This document shows, piece after piece, positions 34,291 through 42,994 of a stretch of DNA of 64,000 nucleotides; position 1 is the first letter of the stretch, and every line of letters begins with the position of its first letter. The position numbers and the translations under genes are program-made. The notes beneath the pieces are model-generated. The model saw only the letters and a program-made list of their open reading frames with translations, made no database searches and had not been told where the DNA came from. The stretch comes from PALSA-505 sp963702235 (GTDB lineage Bacteria; Actinomycetota; Actinomycetes; Streptosporangiales; Streptosporangiaceae), in contig CAVPBZ010000013.1 of NCBI GenBank assembly GCA_963702235.1, forward strand, positions 186,001 through 250,000. The letters run 5' to 3'.

Positions 34291-34932
34291 TCAGGGCGAG
34301 CTGATGGTTTGCGTCGGGGTGAGCAGGTACGCGCTGGAGAACGTGATGGGATCGCCGCTCTTGATCAGGCTGGAGCAGCCGCTGACCTTGTAGACGTGCA
34401 GGTTACTGGCATTGGTGCTGATCTTCAGCTTGTCCAGGCTGTTATGGAAGTGGATCTCGGTCTGGCCGTCGTTGGCAGTCGCGCTCGTGCCGTCCACAGT
34501 CGCGCTGCAGGAGGTTCCGGAGATCACGGCGTGGATGCCGCTGACCGTCCCGACGGTCAGGCCACCGGTGATGGCGGGGTCGTAGGTGTTGGCGCTCAGC
34601 ATCCACGGGAAATGGCTGGTCGTCATCGTGAACGTCAAGCTCCCGGGGCCTGAGCAGCCGGTAAAGGTCGCTGCGGTGAGTCGGCCGATGTCGGTGCCTG
34701 ACAGTCCGCTGCCTGTCTTGAAGCGGCCTTTACTGTGGGTCGCCGCGCAGGTGAGCGAGTTACCCGTGGTGGTGTCCATCAGCGTGAACTTCCCGGACTG
34801 CGCCGCGGTGAACGAGCCGCCGGGCCCGACGGTCCAGGTGGGGGTCGTCGCGAACGACGGCGTGGCGGCAAGGCCAATCATCAGTGCCACCGCGCCCCCC
34901 GTCGAGACAATTGCGCCTATCCGATTACGCAT
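34291..34932 (-). CDS. Secreted protein, four-copy paralogue family (copy 1)
   Basis: The 213-residue product has a signal peptide (AIVSTGGAVALMIGLAATPSFA) and a mature beta-rich domain beginning TWTVGPGGSFTAAQSG. The family pattern is W-V-PGG, DTTTGN-LTC, SGSGLSGT-IG, FTGCSGPGSLTFT, GIHAVISGTSCSA, VDGTSATAN, LHVYKVSGCSSLI and a final TQTISSP. Cysteines are conserved in pairs, fitting disulfide bonds outside the cell. ATG at 34932 follows GGAGG. It is the most diverged of four copies; the others are at 60.6, 61.4 and 62.6 kb. No function is known. Confidence 0.83.
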   Translation of the reverse strand: MRNRIGAIVSTGGAVALMIGLAATPSFATTPTWTVGPGGSFTAAQSGKFTLMDTTTGNSLTCAATHSKGRFKTGSGLSGTDIGRLTAATFTGCSGPGSLTFTMTTSHFPWMLSANTYDPAITGGLTVGTVSGIHAVISGTSCSATVDGTSATANDGQTEIHFHNSLDKLKISTNASNLHVYKVSGCSSLIKSGDPITFSSAYLLTPTQTISSP

Positions 34933-35195
34933 GTGATCGATTCCTCCTTGATTCAGGTGGGGCGCGAGGGGTGGCGGGGGCGCCAACGCACGAAGCATCC
35001 TGATAGTAGCCCAATCTGCCAAAATGTGAAGGTCAGCCCAGTATGAGAAGCTAACGCCCGGGCCAGCGACGAAGAGGATTACGGGGTCCGGCCGTACCCC
35101 GGGCGACACTGGCGGGAACGGGTGTCCATAGGACCTGCCTGCGTTCGACTACCTATGGGTGACGGAAAGCCCGCCGCCCAGAAGGGATCACCGTC

Positions 35196-35555
35196 ATGAA
35201 GTACCTGCTGCTGCTGAATCGGGTAGAGGACGCGCTGCCGGAAGAGGGAACCGCGGCGGCCGAGGAACTGGTGCGGGCCTATGGCGCGGCTGTCGCGGCC
35301 ATGGCAGAGGCCGGCGTCCTGGTGGACTGCGCGCCGCTGACCGCCACGTCGGCTGCCACCACCGTTCGGGTCCGCGGCGGCGAGACGATCCTCACCGACG
35401 GACCCGCTGCCGAGCTGCGCGAGCAGGTCGGCGGCTACACCATCCTCGACTGCGCCGGCCTCGACGACGCGCTGAAGTGGGCGGCGATGATCCCGGCCGC
35501 GAGCGACGCATCGGTGGAGGTCAGAGCCATCGTCAACACGGGGAGGACCAGCTGA
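35196..35555 (+). CDS. YciI-family protein, partner of ECF sigma factor
   Basis: The 119-residue dimeric alpha-beta barrel-type protein begins MKYLLLLNRVEDALP and contains TILTDGPAAELREQVGGYTIL, typical of YCII-related (DGPF-type) proteins. These are nearly always encoded before ECF42-type sigma factors and are thought to relate to their control. AGAAGGGA lies before the ATG. The stop codon overlaps the next start (CTGA). Confidence 0.88.
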   Translation: MKYLLLLNRVEDALPEEGTAAAEELVRAYGAAVAAMAEAGVLVDCAPLTATSAATTVRVRGGETILTDGPAAELREQVGGYTILDCAGLDDALKWAAMIPAASDASVEVRAIVNTGRTS

Positions 35556-36790
35556 GCCCCGACACCGAGGCACCTTTGCGGGCCTGCTGGTGGGGCGCGG
35601 TCGCCGCCATGGCGCGCCTCACCGGCAGCCTCGACATCGCCGAAGACAGCGTCCAGGACGCCTGCGTAGCCGCGGTGGAGCAGTGGCCCTTGCACGGGAT
35701 CCCCGATTATCCGCAGGCCTGGCTCATCGGGGTGGCCCGGCACAAGGCAGCCGACCGGCTCCGCCGTGAGTCTCTTCGCGGCCCGAAGGAGGCCCTTGCC
35801 TTGGAGCGAATGCGGGAACCACCCGGGCAGTCGCCGGCTGCCCGGTCAGATCCCGACGACGACCTCTGGCTGATCTACCTGTGCTGCCACCCGGCGTTGA
35901 ATCCCGCGGCACGGATCGCCCTGACCCTGCGCACCGTCTGCGGCCTGACGACCAGCGAGATCGCCTCGGCGTTCCTCGTCCCGGAGCAGACCATGGCGAA
36001 GCGCCTCGTCCGCGCAAAGCGCAAGATCAGGGATTCCGGCATGACGTTCGCGCTGCCCGCGGCGGATCTCCTCCAGCAGCGGACTACCGACGTGCTCAAG
36101 GTCATCTACCTGATCTTCTCCGAGGGCCACCGGTCTTCGTCGGGCAGCAACCTGACGCGACCCGAGCTGTGCATCGCCGCGATCAACCTGGCCCGCGGAC
36201 TGCGGGCCCGCGTGCCGGATGACGCCGAGGCTGCTGGGCTGCTGGCGCTGCTCCTGCTCGTCAACGCCCGCCGCCCCGCTCGCAGCGATGCCGGCGGCGA
36301 GCTCGTGCTCCTCGAGGATCAGGACCGGTCCCGCTGGGACCAGTCCATGATCACCGAGGGCGAGAGCCTGCTCGTCAGCGCGCTCCGGCTCGGACCGCCC
36401 GGACCGTATCAGCTATGGGCGGCCATCGCCGCCTGTCACTCCACGGCAGCTACCGCCGCCGACACCGACTGGCGGCAGATCTCGATTCTCTACAGCGAGC
36501 TGCTCCGGTACGAGCCGACACCCGTGGTCGAGGCCAACCGCGCGGTCGCCGTCGCCATGGCGGAGGGGCCAGCCGCAGGCCTGACGATCCTCGACATCGT
36601 CATCGGCAATCCGCAGCTGAATGGCTGGCCGCCGGTGCACGTGGCCCGGGCCGACCTGCTGGCGCGCCTCGGCCGAACCGGCGAGTCCGCCGCCGCGTAC
36701 CGCCGCGCTCTTGAGCTCGAGCCACCGGAGGCGGAACGGCGGCACATCCGCCAGCGGCTTCGTTCCCTTACCGGAACCGACCCGCTGTAG
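35552..36790 (+). CDS. ECF42-type sigma factor with long C-terminal domain, CTG start
   Basis: The 412-residue product has sigma region 2 (VAAMARLTGSLDIAEDSVQDACVAA), region 4 (CGLTTSEIASAFLVPEQTMAKRLVRAKRKI) and a 230-residue TPR-like C-terminal part (SEGHRSSSGSNLTRPELCIAAI, LLLLVNARRPARSDAGG, TPVVEANRAVAVAMAEG), the ECF42 layout. No ATG, GTG or TTG lies at the expected start. A CTG at 35552 overlaps the YciI stop and has GGGAGG five bases upstream, so it is taken as the start. The next ATG (35610) would cut region 2. Translation is probably coupled to yciI. Confidence 0.85.
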   Translation: MSPDTEAPLRACWWGAVAAMARLTGSLDIAEDSVQDACVAAVEQWPLHGIPDYPQAWLIGVARHKAADRLRRESLRGPKEALALERMREPPGQSPAARSDPDDDLWLIYLCCHPALNPAARIALTLRTVCGLTTSEIASAFLVPEQTMAKRLVRAKRKIRDSGMTFALPAADLLQQRTTDVLKVIYLIFSEGHRSSSGSNLTRPELCIAAINLARGLRARVPDDAEAAGLLALLLLVNARRPARSDAGGELVLLEDQDRSRWDQSMITEGESLLVSALRLGPPGPYQLWAAIAACHSTAATAADTDWRQISILYSELLRYEPTPVVEANRAVAVAMAEGPAAGLTILDIVIGNPQLNGWPPVHVARADLLARLGRTGESAAAYRRALELEPPEAERRHIRQRLRSLTGTDPL

Positions 36791-36908
36791 GGGAGGATGG
36801 CCCGCAACGCAACTACCCGGAGGCGGCCATCGCGGCTCCCGGCGCGGAAGGCTACTCTCGAGTAGGGTCATCGCCAACATCGGATCATCAGGTGCGGAGG
36901 GATGGTCA

Positions 36909-37361
36909 ATGGGCGCTTACCAGACCGTAGTGGTCGGCACGGATGGATCGGACTCCTCTTACCTGGCGGTGGAGCGCGCAGCCGAGGTGGCGCAGGGGTC
37001 TGCCGCGAAGCTGGTGATCGTGTGCGCGTACGCGCCGGCCAGCCGGCGCGAGGTGGAGTCGGCCACCGACGCCCTCGGGGAAGAGGCGTACCAGGTCGTC
37101 GGCTCGGCCCCAGCGGAGGACACGCTGCGCACTGCCGCCGAACGGGCGGCAACTCGCGGCGTGACCGCGGTGGTGCGGGTCGCCGTGGAGGGCGAGCCGG
37201 TCAAGTCGCTGATCAGCACGCTCGGCGAGTACCGGGCCGACCTGCTGGTGGTCGGCAACCGGGGACTGAACACGCTGGCCGGGCGGCTGCTCGGCTCGGT
37301 GCCGGCCGACGTGTCCCGGCGCGCACCGTGCGACGTGCTCATCGTGCACACCGTGCGGTAA
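36909..37361 (+). CDS. Universal stress protein (UspA family)
   Basis: The 150-residue product has the Usp fold: TVVVGTDGSDSS at the start, LVIVCAYAP, and the ATP-binding end VVGNRGLNTLAGRLLGSVPADVSRRAPCDVLIVHT (G-2x-G-9x-G-S/T type). It should bind ATP and act in stress survival. ATG at 36909 has GGAGGG about eight bases upstream. It ends 10 bp before the cyclase gene, suggesting co-transcription. Confidence 0.9.
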   Translation: MGAYQTVVVGTDGSDSSYLAVERAAEVAQGSAAKLVIVCAYAPASRREVESATDALGEEAYQVVGSAPAEDTLRTAAERAATRGVTAVVRVAVEGEPVKSLISTLGEYRADLLVVGNRGLNTLAGRLLGSVPADVSRRAPCDVLIVHTVR

Positions 37362-37371
37362 CGAGACTGCC

Positions 37372-38400
37372 ATGGGCGGTCAGGACACCGGGCTGGCCGA
37401 AACGCATGCGGTGCCCGCAGCGCAGCCGGCCGACGCGGTGACGGAGCAGATCGAGGGCGCGCTGCTCGGCGGCCCGCGGCGGTATACCCGGATCGAGGTG
37501 GCCCGGGCGGCCGGGGTGAGCCAGGACCGGTCCCGCCGGATCTGGCTGGCGCTCGGATTCGCCGACGTCGATGACGCCGCCAGGGTATTCACCGACGGGG
37601 ATATCGAGGCGCTCCGCGCCTGGGACTCGCTGATATCAAGCGGCAAGATCCAGGCCGAGGACGAGGTGCCGCACGTGCGCGCGATCGGGCAGACCATGTC
37701 CCGGCTGGCCGACTGGCAGGTCAGGGAGATGATGACCCGCATCGCCGAGGTCGCGGGACAGGACGAGGCGGCCCGGGCGGCCGGCGCGGCCGAGATGACG
37801 GACACGCTGCTGCCGGTCGTGGAGCGGCTGATGGCCTACACCTGGCGGCGGCACCTGGCCGCGGCGGCGGGCCGCATCCTGGCGGCGTCCCCCGACGAGC
37901 TGTCCACGGCCACGATCGTCGTCGGGTTCGCTGACATCGTCGGCTATACGAGCACGGTCAGGCACACCGACATCAGCGAACTGGCGACCCTGCTGGAGTC
38001 GTTCGAGGAGAACGCCGCCGAGGCGATCGTGACCAACCACGGCCGGGTGGTGAAGTCACTAGGCGACGAAGTGCTCTTCGTCGCGGACACGGCACGGGAC
38101 GCCGCCGCGATCGCGGTCCGGCTGTCCGATCCGGCCCGGGCGGCGAGCCAGCTGCCGGAGCTGCGGGTGGGCATGGCCCTGGGCCGGGTGCTGACCAGAT
38201 TCGGCGACGTGTACGGCCCGGCCGTCAACCTCGCATCCCGGCTGACGTCACTGGCCCGGCCGGGAACGGTGCTCGTGGACCGGGAACTCGCGCAGGCGCT
38301 GGACAGCGACGAGAACTACCGGCTGCGGCCCAGGAAGCCGGCCACGGTACGCGGCTATCACCGGCTGCGGTCCTGGTCGCTGCGCCCGCGAGGCGGGTAG
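37372..38400 (+). CDS. Class III adenylate cyclase with N-terminal regulatory domain
   Basis: The 342-residue product has an N-terminal helical region with an HTH-like part (IEVARAAGVSQDRSRRIWLALGFADVDDAARVFT) related to the pH-sensing domain of mycobacterial Rv1264. A class III catalytic domain follows: VVGFADIVGYTSTV (metal Asp), GRVVKSLGDEVLFVA (second Asp), DVYGPAVNLASRLT and PGTVLVDREL. It makes cAMP from ATP and is cytoplasmic. The two metal-binding aspartates are present. It is convergent with the ligase gene. Confidence 0.88.
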   Translation: MGGQDTGLAETHAVPAAQPADAVTEQIEGALLGGPRRYTRIEVARAAGVSQDRSRRIWLALGFADVDDAARVFTDGDIEALRAWDSLISSGKIQAEDEVPHVRAIGQTMSRLADWQVREMMTRIAEVAGQDEAARAAGAAEMTDTLLPVVERLMAYTWRRHLAAAAGRILAASPDELSTATIVVGFADIVGYTSTVRHTDISELATLLESFEENAAEAIVTNHGRVVKSLGDEVLFVADTARDAAAIAVRLSDPARAASQLPELRVGMALGRVLTRFGDVYGPAVNLASRLTSLARPGTVLVDRELAQALDSDENYRLRPRKPATVRGYHRLRSWSLRPRGG

Positions 38401-38411
38401 CGGCGGTCGGC

Positions 38412-40070
38412 TCAGTCCGGCTCGCTGGGCGGCGCGACGGCACGCACGGCGTCGATCGTGTCCGCATCGGCTGCCTTCTTGTCCGGCCGGTACCTGAGGA
38501 CCCGGGCGAATCGCAGCGCGATGCCGCCGGGGTACCTGCGGCTGGTCTGGATACCGTCGAAGGCGATCTCCACCACAAGCTCAGGGCGGACCCGCACGAC
38601 GTGGCCGGCCGCCCCGCCCGTGGGCTCGCTGGCCTGCCCGGGGCCGGCCAGCTCGAGCAGCCGTCCGGTCTGCCACGCGAGCATCTTGTCGGTCAGGCCC
38701 TTGAAGGTCTTGCCGAGCATCACCAGGTCACCGGTTACCGGATCCCTGGCCCCGAGGTGGAGGTTCGACAGCCAGCCGCGGCGGCGGCCGTGGCCCCACT
38801 CGGCCGCGAGCACCACCAGGTCGAGGGTGTGCCGCGGCTTCACCTTGATCCACTCACCGCCTCTGCGGCCCGCGGCGTAGGGCGAGTCCAGCGACTTGAG
38901 CACGACTCCCTCGTGGCCGCGGGACACGGCACCGGCGAAGAATGCCCCGGCGGCCGCCGGGTCGTCGGTGACCGTGCGCGGGATCACGAGCCCGGCGGGC
39001 AGCAGCCGGGCGAGCGCGGCATACCGCTCCTGCGCGGGGGCGTCGATCAGGTCGGTCCCGTCCACGTGCAGCAGGTCGAAGAAGAACGGGGTCAGCGGGA
39101 TGTCTCCGCGCCGCGATTCCACCTCGGTCCTGGTGCCCGCCCGGCTGGCCGTGACCTGGAAGGGCCGCGGCCTGCCGTCGGGGTAGAGCGCGACAGCCTC
39201 GCCGTCCAGCACCAGCGAACTAGCGGGCAGCGCGCGCACCGCCCCGGCGATCTCGGGAACGCGCGCGGTGATGTCATCGAGGGTGCGGGTGAACACGGTG
39301 ATCCGGTCACCGTCCTTGTGCACCTGCACCCGGATGCCGTCGATCTTCCACTCGACGGCGGCGGGCGAGACCTTCTGCAGGGCCGCGTCGATGCTGGGCG
39401 CGGCGGCGGCGAGCATCGGGCGCAGCGGACGGCCGACCCGCAGCGTGAACGAACGCAGCGCAGCCAGGGCCTCCAGCGGCTCCGCGGCGCCGGGCGGGCG
39501 GTCCGTCGCCAGCGGATCGGCGGATCCGCCCAATGCCGCGCGGGCCACCGCGGGCAGTGAGCCGCCGAGCATGAGGGCCCGCCTGACCTCGGCCGCAGGC
39601 ACCTCGGCGGCCTGCGCCACCGCCTCGGTCATCACCCCTTCGAGTGCGCCCTGGCGCAGCTCCCCGGCCAGCAACTGGACGAGGAACGAGCGCTCGCCCT
39701 CGGTCGCCCGCGCCAGCAGCCCGGCGAGCCGCCGCCGCCGCTCCGCCTGCGCGCCCGCGCCGCTCACCGCTCCGATGGCGGCGAACACCGCATCGGCCTC
39801 GGTGATCGTCAGGGTCGGCCCCGCGGGCGGCGGGGAGGCGGCAGTCACGTCCCCGGCAGATGCGCCGCGGCCGCCGAGCAAATCCCCGAGCGCCGCGTAC
39901 CCGACGCCGATCTGGCGCTGGCGCAGCTCGCCGGACAGGAAGGCCACGGCGAGCGGCACCTCGTCGCCGGCCGCCTGCCGCAGCACGCCCGCGATCTGAT
40001 CGATCTTCGCCCGGCGGCCGGGGACGCTGGCGACCTGCGCGGAGACGCGCGCGATCTCATTCAGCAGCAC
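38412..40070 (-). CDS. lig: ATP-dependent DNA ligase (LigB type)
   Basis: The 552-residue product has the layout of actinobacterial LigB. An N-terminal DNA-binding domain is followed by the adenylation domain with Lys242 in VEWKIDGIRVQ (motif I), the SLVLDGEAVAL motif, the TPFFFDLLHVDG motif, GHEGVVLKSLDSPY (motif IV) and WIKVKPRHTLDLVVLAAEWG (motif V). The OB domain ends in ALRFARVLRYRPDK. It seals nicks using ATP, as a repair ligase beside the main NAD-dependent enzyme. The ATG at 40070 is the first candidate; MLLNEIARVS is the usual start. Confidence 0.93.
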   Translation of the reverse strand: MLLNEIARVSAQVASVPGRRAKIDQIAGVLRQAAGDEVPLAVAFLSGELRQRQIGVGYAALGDLLGGRGASAGDVTAASPPPAGPTLTITEADAVFAAIGAVSGAGAQAERRRRLAGLLARATEGERSFLVQLLAGELRQGALEGVMTEAVAQAAEVPAAEVRRALMLGGSLPAVARAALGGSADPLATDRPPGAAEPLEALAALRSFTLRVGRPLRPMLAAAAPSIDAALQKVSPAAVEWKIDGIRVQVHKDGDRITVFTRTLDDITARVPEIAGAVRALPASSLVLDGEAVALYPDGRPRPFQVTASRAGTRTEVESRRGDIPLTPFFFDLLHVDGTDLIDAPAQERYAALARLLPAGLVIPRTVTDDPAAAGAFFAGAVSRGHEGVVLKSLDSPYAAGRRGGEWIKVKPRHTLDLVVLAAEWGHGRRRGWLSNLHLGARDPVTGDLVMLGKTFKGLTDKMLAWQTGRLLELAGPGQASEPTGGAAGHVVRVRPELVVEIAFDGIQTSRRYPGGIALRFARVLRYRPDKKAADADTIDAVRAVAPPSEPD

Positions 40071-40337
40071 AGTGGCATTGTCCTACGAGCCACCGTCAGC
40101 CAGCTTCCGCGAGGGGCTGGTGACCCTCGTGGTGATGACCGTGAGGGGTGGTGAGCGGCGCGGGGAAGGCGCCCGCGCGGCATGTGATGCTGCTACGGTG
40201 AGTAGGCGGCGGGGGTAAAAGATACCGGATTTGTTACCGGAAGCGTTACTCCTGGGACTGAAAACCATTCATGGTGCTATGGTTCACGTCGCTCGGCGTG
40301 TCCGCCCGCACCACGCATTCTTGCCAGAGGAGCCGGT

Positions 40338-40937
40338 ATGGCCTCATCTGAGAGCATCACACCGCCGGCTTACGGCCGCGTCCGCTGGCGGCGGTTCGGC
40401 GTCGTCATGCTTCCTGCCGCGGTGGTCGCCGCCGTGCTGGTCACGCTCACCGCGAAGGGTGCGGTGGCGGCGTCCTTCTCCGTCTCCGGTCAGCAGTTCA
40501 TCGTCACGGCGACCAAGCTCACCGGCACCGGCTTCGAGCAGTACGGCTCGGCCTACAAGCAGGCCAGCGGGAAGAGCCAGCCGGTGGCGGTCTCGGTGAT
40601 CCGCAATGCCACCCTGTCCCACCTGTGCCAGAGCGTGAGGGTGCTGGGCATGACCCTGCGGATCACCGCGGGCGGCGGCAGCACGCCGGTGACCGCGTCG
40701 AACCTGGTCGTCGGGGCGACGGATCTCTCCGGCAACGCCACCTTCCAGAACATCAGCGTCGGCCAGGACGCCAGCACGCTGACCCAGGCGCCGGGCGAGA
40801 CCGGGCAGGTCGGCACATTCGGCCAGCAGGCCAGCGCGGTCTCTATCACGGGCGTGCATCAGGTCGCGTGGTCCACGACAGCGGGCACGTTCCGGCTGCC
40901 CGGCTTCCATCTGCAGCTCGGCGGCAGCCCCTGCTGA
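40338..40937 (+). CDS. DUF6230 family secreted/envelope protein
   Basis: The 199-residue product has an uncleaved or signal-type N-terminal helix (FGVVMLPAAVVAAVLVTLTAKGAVA) and a beta-rich mature part: FSVSGQQFIVTATKLTGTGFEQYGS, SVIRNATLSHLCQSV and LPGFHLQLGGSPC. This is the DUF6230 family, usually encoded just before a DUF6114 protein in actinomycetes, as here. Two cysteines may be disulfide-linked. Tandem GTTAC sites lie upstream (40233, 40245). Function is unknown; older labels such as cholesterol esterase are not supported by motifs here. Confidence 0.85.
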   Translation: MASSESITPPAYGRVRWRRFGVVMLPAAVVAAVLVTLTAKGAVAASFSVSGQQFIVTATKLTGTGFEQYGSAYKQASGKSQPVAVSVIRNATLSHLCQSVRVLGMTLRITAGGGSTPVTASNLVVGATDLSGNATFQNISVGQDASTLTQAPGETGQVGTFGQQASAVSITGVHQVAWSTTAGTFRLPGFHLQLGGSPC

Positions 40938-40971
40938 GCGTCCCTGAGCTGCTGGCGCAGGAGGAGACCCG

Positions 40972-42198
40972 GTGACGACGGCTGACCCTGGCACGCCCAC
41001 AGGAGGCGCAGGCCGCGCCGGGACGGCGTGGCGGGACTGGCGGCGGACCCGCCCGTTCTGGGGCGGCCTGCTCATCGTGCTCGGCGGCGCGGAGATCCTC
41101 TCCACGTCCGTGATATCGCTCGGGCCGACATTCCGCGTCGGACTGGGCGGCGTCGATGGCTTCTTCGGGACGGTGATCGCGTTCGTCCTCGCGCTTTGCG
41201 GGCTGCTGCTCTGGTTCAGCCCCGCCCAGCGCGTGTTCTACTCGATCGTCGCCGTGGTCCTGGCCCTGGCCACGTTCAACACGATCAACTACGGCGGCTT
41301 CTTCATCGGGATGCTGCTCGGCATCATCGGCGGCGGGCTGGCGTTTGCGTGGTCTGCCGGGACCGGCAGCGCATCCGCCGGAAACGCCGAGCGCCGGCCT
41401 GGACCCGGCTGGGCCGCCGCGCTGGCCGGCAAGCTGCGGCACCGAGGTGCCGCGCGCAATCCCGGGCCGAGCGGCGGCAGGGACCGCGTGCTGGGCCTCG
41501 CCGCGCTGCCGCTCAGCCTGCCGCTGCTGCTCGGCGCGAGATGGCAGGCCGCGAACGCGGTCAGTGCCCCGCACGGCTGCATCCTCTTCATTTTGTGCCC
41601 GCCGCCCCCGCCCGCACCGTCCGGCAGTCCGTCGCCCGGCTCCACCAGATCGCCGAGCCCGGCCCCTGGCCCGGGCCACACGCCGGGGCCCGCGTCACCG
41701 GGTGCCCAGGCGAAAGGATCACGGTCCGGCAAGATCAGGCGGACCACGGCGGGCGGCGGACTGGTGGCCGCGACCGTTCCCTCGGTGCTCACCGCGGGCT
41801 CGGCCCGGCTCGTCGGCCTCGCCTATGACGGGGTGGCCGAGGTGCCCCGGTCCGCGGGCCGGCCGGTGCCGATGATGAAGTTCACCCTGCAGTCGGTCAC
41901 GCTGACCGGGCGCCCCACGCTCACCATCCGCCAGAAAGGAAGCGTCGCGGTGACCAGCACGTCACTGCTGTCCTTCAGCGGGCACGTGGTGCTGTATGCG
42001 ACCAAGCTCTCCGGCGACCTGCTCGGACTGCCGGTGACGCTCACGGCAAGCAGTCCGCTATCCCTGGTGCTGCGGGTGCTCAAGCCGCTCACGCTGGGCC
42101 TGACCGTGACGATGACGAACGTGGTCACCGACCAGCCGCTGACCACGGCCAGCGCCTCGCAGTGGGCTAACTTCCTGATCAGCGTCCGGCCGGTCTAG
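40972..42198 (+). CDS. DUF6114 family membrane protein
   Basis: The 408-residue product starts with a DUF6114 membrane part of four helices (PFWGGLLIVLGGAEILSTS, GTVIAFVLALCGLLLWF, FYSIVAVVLALATFNTIN, FFIGMLLGIIGGGLAFAW). A Pro/Gly-rich linker with PPPPPAPSGSPSPG follows, and a C-terminal beta domain (LVGLAYDGVAEVPRSAG to TLGLTVTMTNVVTDQPL) resembling the DUF6230-type lipid-associated fold. The tail makes it longer than typical DUF6114 proteins. GTG start follows GGAG. It is 34 bp after the DUF6230 gene, one operon. Confidence 0.82.
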   Translation: MTTADPGTPTGGAGRAGTAWRDWRRTRPFWGGLLIVLGGAEILSTSVISLGPTFRVGLGGVDGFFGTVIAFVLALCGLLLWFSPAQRVFYSIVAVVLALATFNTINYGGFFIGMLLGIIGGGLAFAWSAGTGSASAGNAERRPGPGWAAALAGKLRHRGAARNPGPSGGRDRVLGLAALPLSLPLLLGARWQAANAVSAPHGCILFILCPPPPPAPSGSPSPGSTRSPSPAPGPGHTPGPASPGAQAKGSRSGKIRRTTAGGGLVAATVPSVLTAGSARLVGLAYDGVAEVPRSAGRPVPMMKFTLQSVTLTGRPTLTIRQKGSVAVTSTSLLSFSGHVVLYATKLSGDLLGLPVTLTASSPLSLVLRVLKPLTLGLTVTMTNVVTDQPLTTASASQWANFLISVRPV

Positions 42199-42199
42199 C

Positions 42200-42224
42200 C
42201 GGCCCCGCTGCCGAGGCGGGCCGG
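42200..42224. terminator. Possible convergent terminator
   Basis: GGCCCCGC and GCGGGCC pair with one bulge around a short loop just after the DUF6114 stop, in the gap before the convergent DUF5324 gene. No T-tract is seen. Confidence 0.35.
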
Positions 42225-42250
42225 GCGCCAGGCCAGCGGAAGGCCGGGCG

Positions 42251-42886
42251 TCAGTGCCTGGCCCGCCTCCCGTTCCCGGCTATCTCCGCCTCGGACTCGG
42301 CCTCCTCGGCCGCCGTGACGTCCGGCTCGGCTGCCTCGTCCTGCGTCATGTCCTCGTCCGTCACCATGATGTCGGGCATGCGGGCCGCCCGCCGGCGCAG
42401 CACGGCCGCGACGACGCCTCCCGCCGCGGTGACCACGGCGAGCGCTGCGAGCAGCCGCGGCCAGCGCCTCGACGCCCGGCTCGGCGGCTCGATCCGCTGC
42501 GCGGTGGCCGAGAGCACCTCGGCCACCTTCGGCGCGATGGTCTCCTCCAGGGACTGCGCCGCCTGCTCGATCTTCGGGGCGGCCCAGCCGCGGGCCTGGT
42601 GCACGCCCTGCTCGATCTTCGGGGCAGCCCAGTCACGGGCCTGGTGCACGCCCTGCCCGATCCGCGGGCTCGCCCAGTCACGGGCCTGCTGCATGCCCTG
42701 CTCGATCTTCGGGGCGGCCCATTCGCGCGCGTCCTGAACCCCCTGCGCCGCCGTCTGCACTCCTTGGGCCGCCGCCGTGCCTGCGGTCTTGGCTATCGGG
42801 GTAACCCGCGTCGCTCTCTGGCGGGCGCGGTTCCATCCGGCACTGGCCTGCGCCTTTGCCTGGTTCTTCCTCGTCATGAGGGACAC
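42251..42886 (-). CDS. DUF5324 family protein with amphipathic 18-residue repeats
   Basis: The product of about 211 residues has four near-copies of an 18-residue unit (AREWAAPKIEQGMQQ, ARDWASPRIGQGVHQ, ARDWAAPKIEQGVHQ, ARGWAAPKIEQAAQS), forming apolipoprotein-like amphipathic helices. One transmembrane helix (LLAALAVVTAAGGVVAAVL) and an acidic tail follow. DUF5324 genes lie beside cyclophilin, rhomboid and crgA in Streptomyces, as here. GTG at 42886 with AGGAGG seven bases upstream is better than ATG 42877. It probably lies along the membrane; function unknown. Confidence 0.83.
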   Translation of the reverse strand: MSLMTRKNQAKAQASAGWNRARQRATRVTPIAKTAGTAAAQGVQTAAQGVQDAREWAAPKIEQGMQQARDWASPRIGQGVHQARDWAAPKIEQGVHQARGWAAPKIEQAAQSLEETIAPKVAEVLSATAQRIEPPSRASRRWPRLLAALAVVTAAGGVVAAVLRRRAARMPDIMVTDEDMTQDEAAEPDVTAAEEAESEAEIAGNGRRARH

Positions 42887-42994
42887 AGCGGAACCTCCTG
42901 AGTCTTGTCCCAACCCACACACTTCCCCTCCTCGGCCGGCTCAACCATCCAGGCGAGTGCGCGGTCGGTGTTAAGCCGTGCAAGGATGCCAGGC

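Noticed and set aside
35159..35551. Upstream extension of the sigma gene frame over yciI
   Set aside because: The frame is open but reads as Arg-rich shadow of yciI; the sigma domain begins only after the yciI stop.
40338..40937. Cholesterol esterase
   Set aside because: No Ser-hydrolase motif or catalytic triad is visible; DUF6230 is the supported family.
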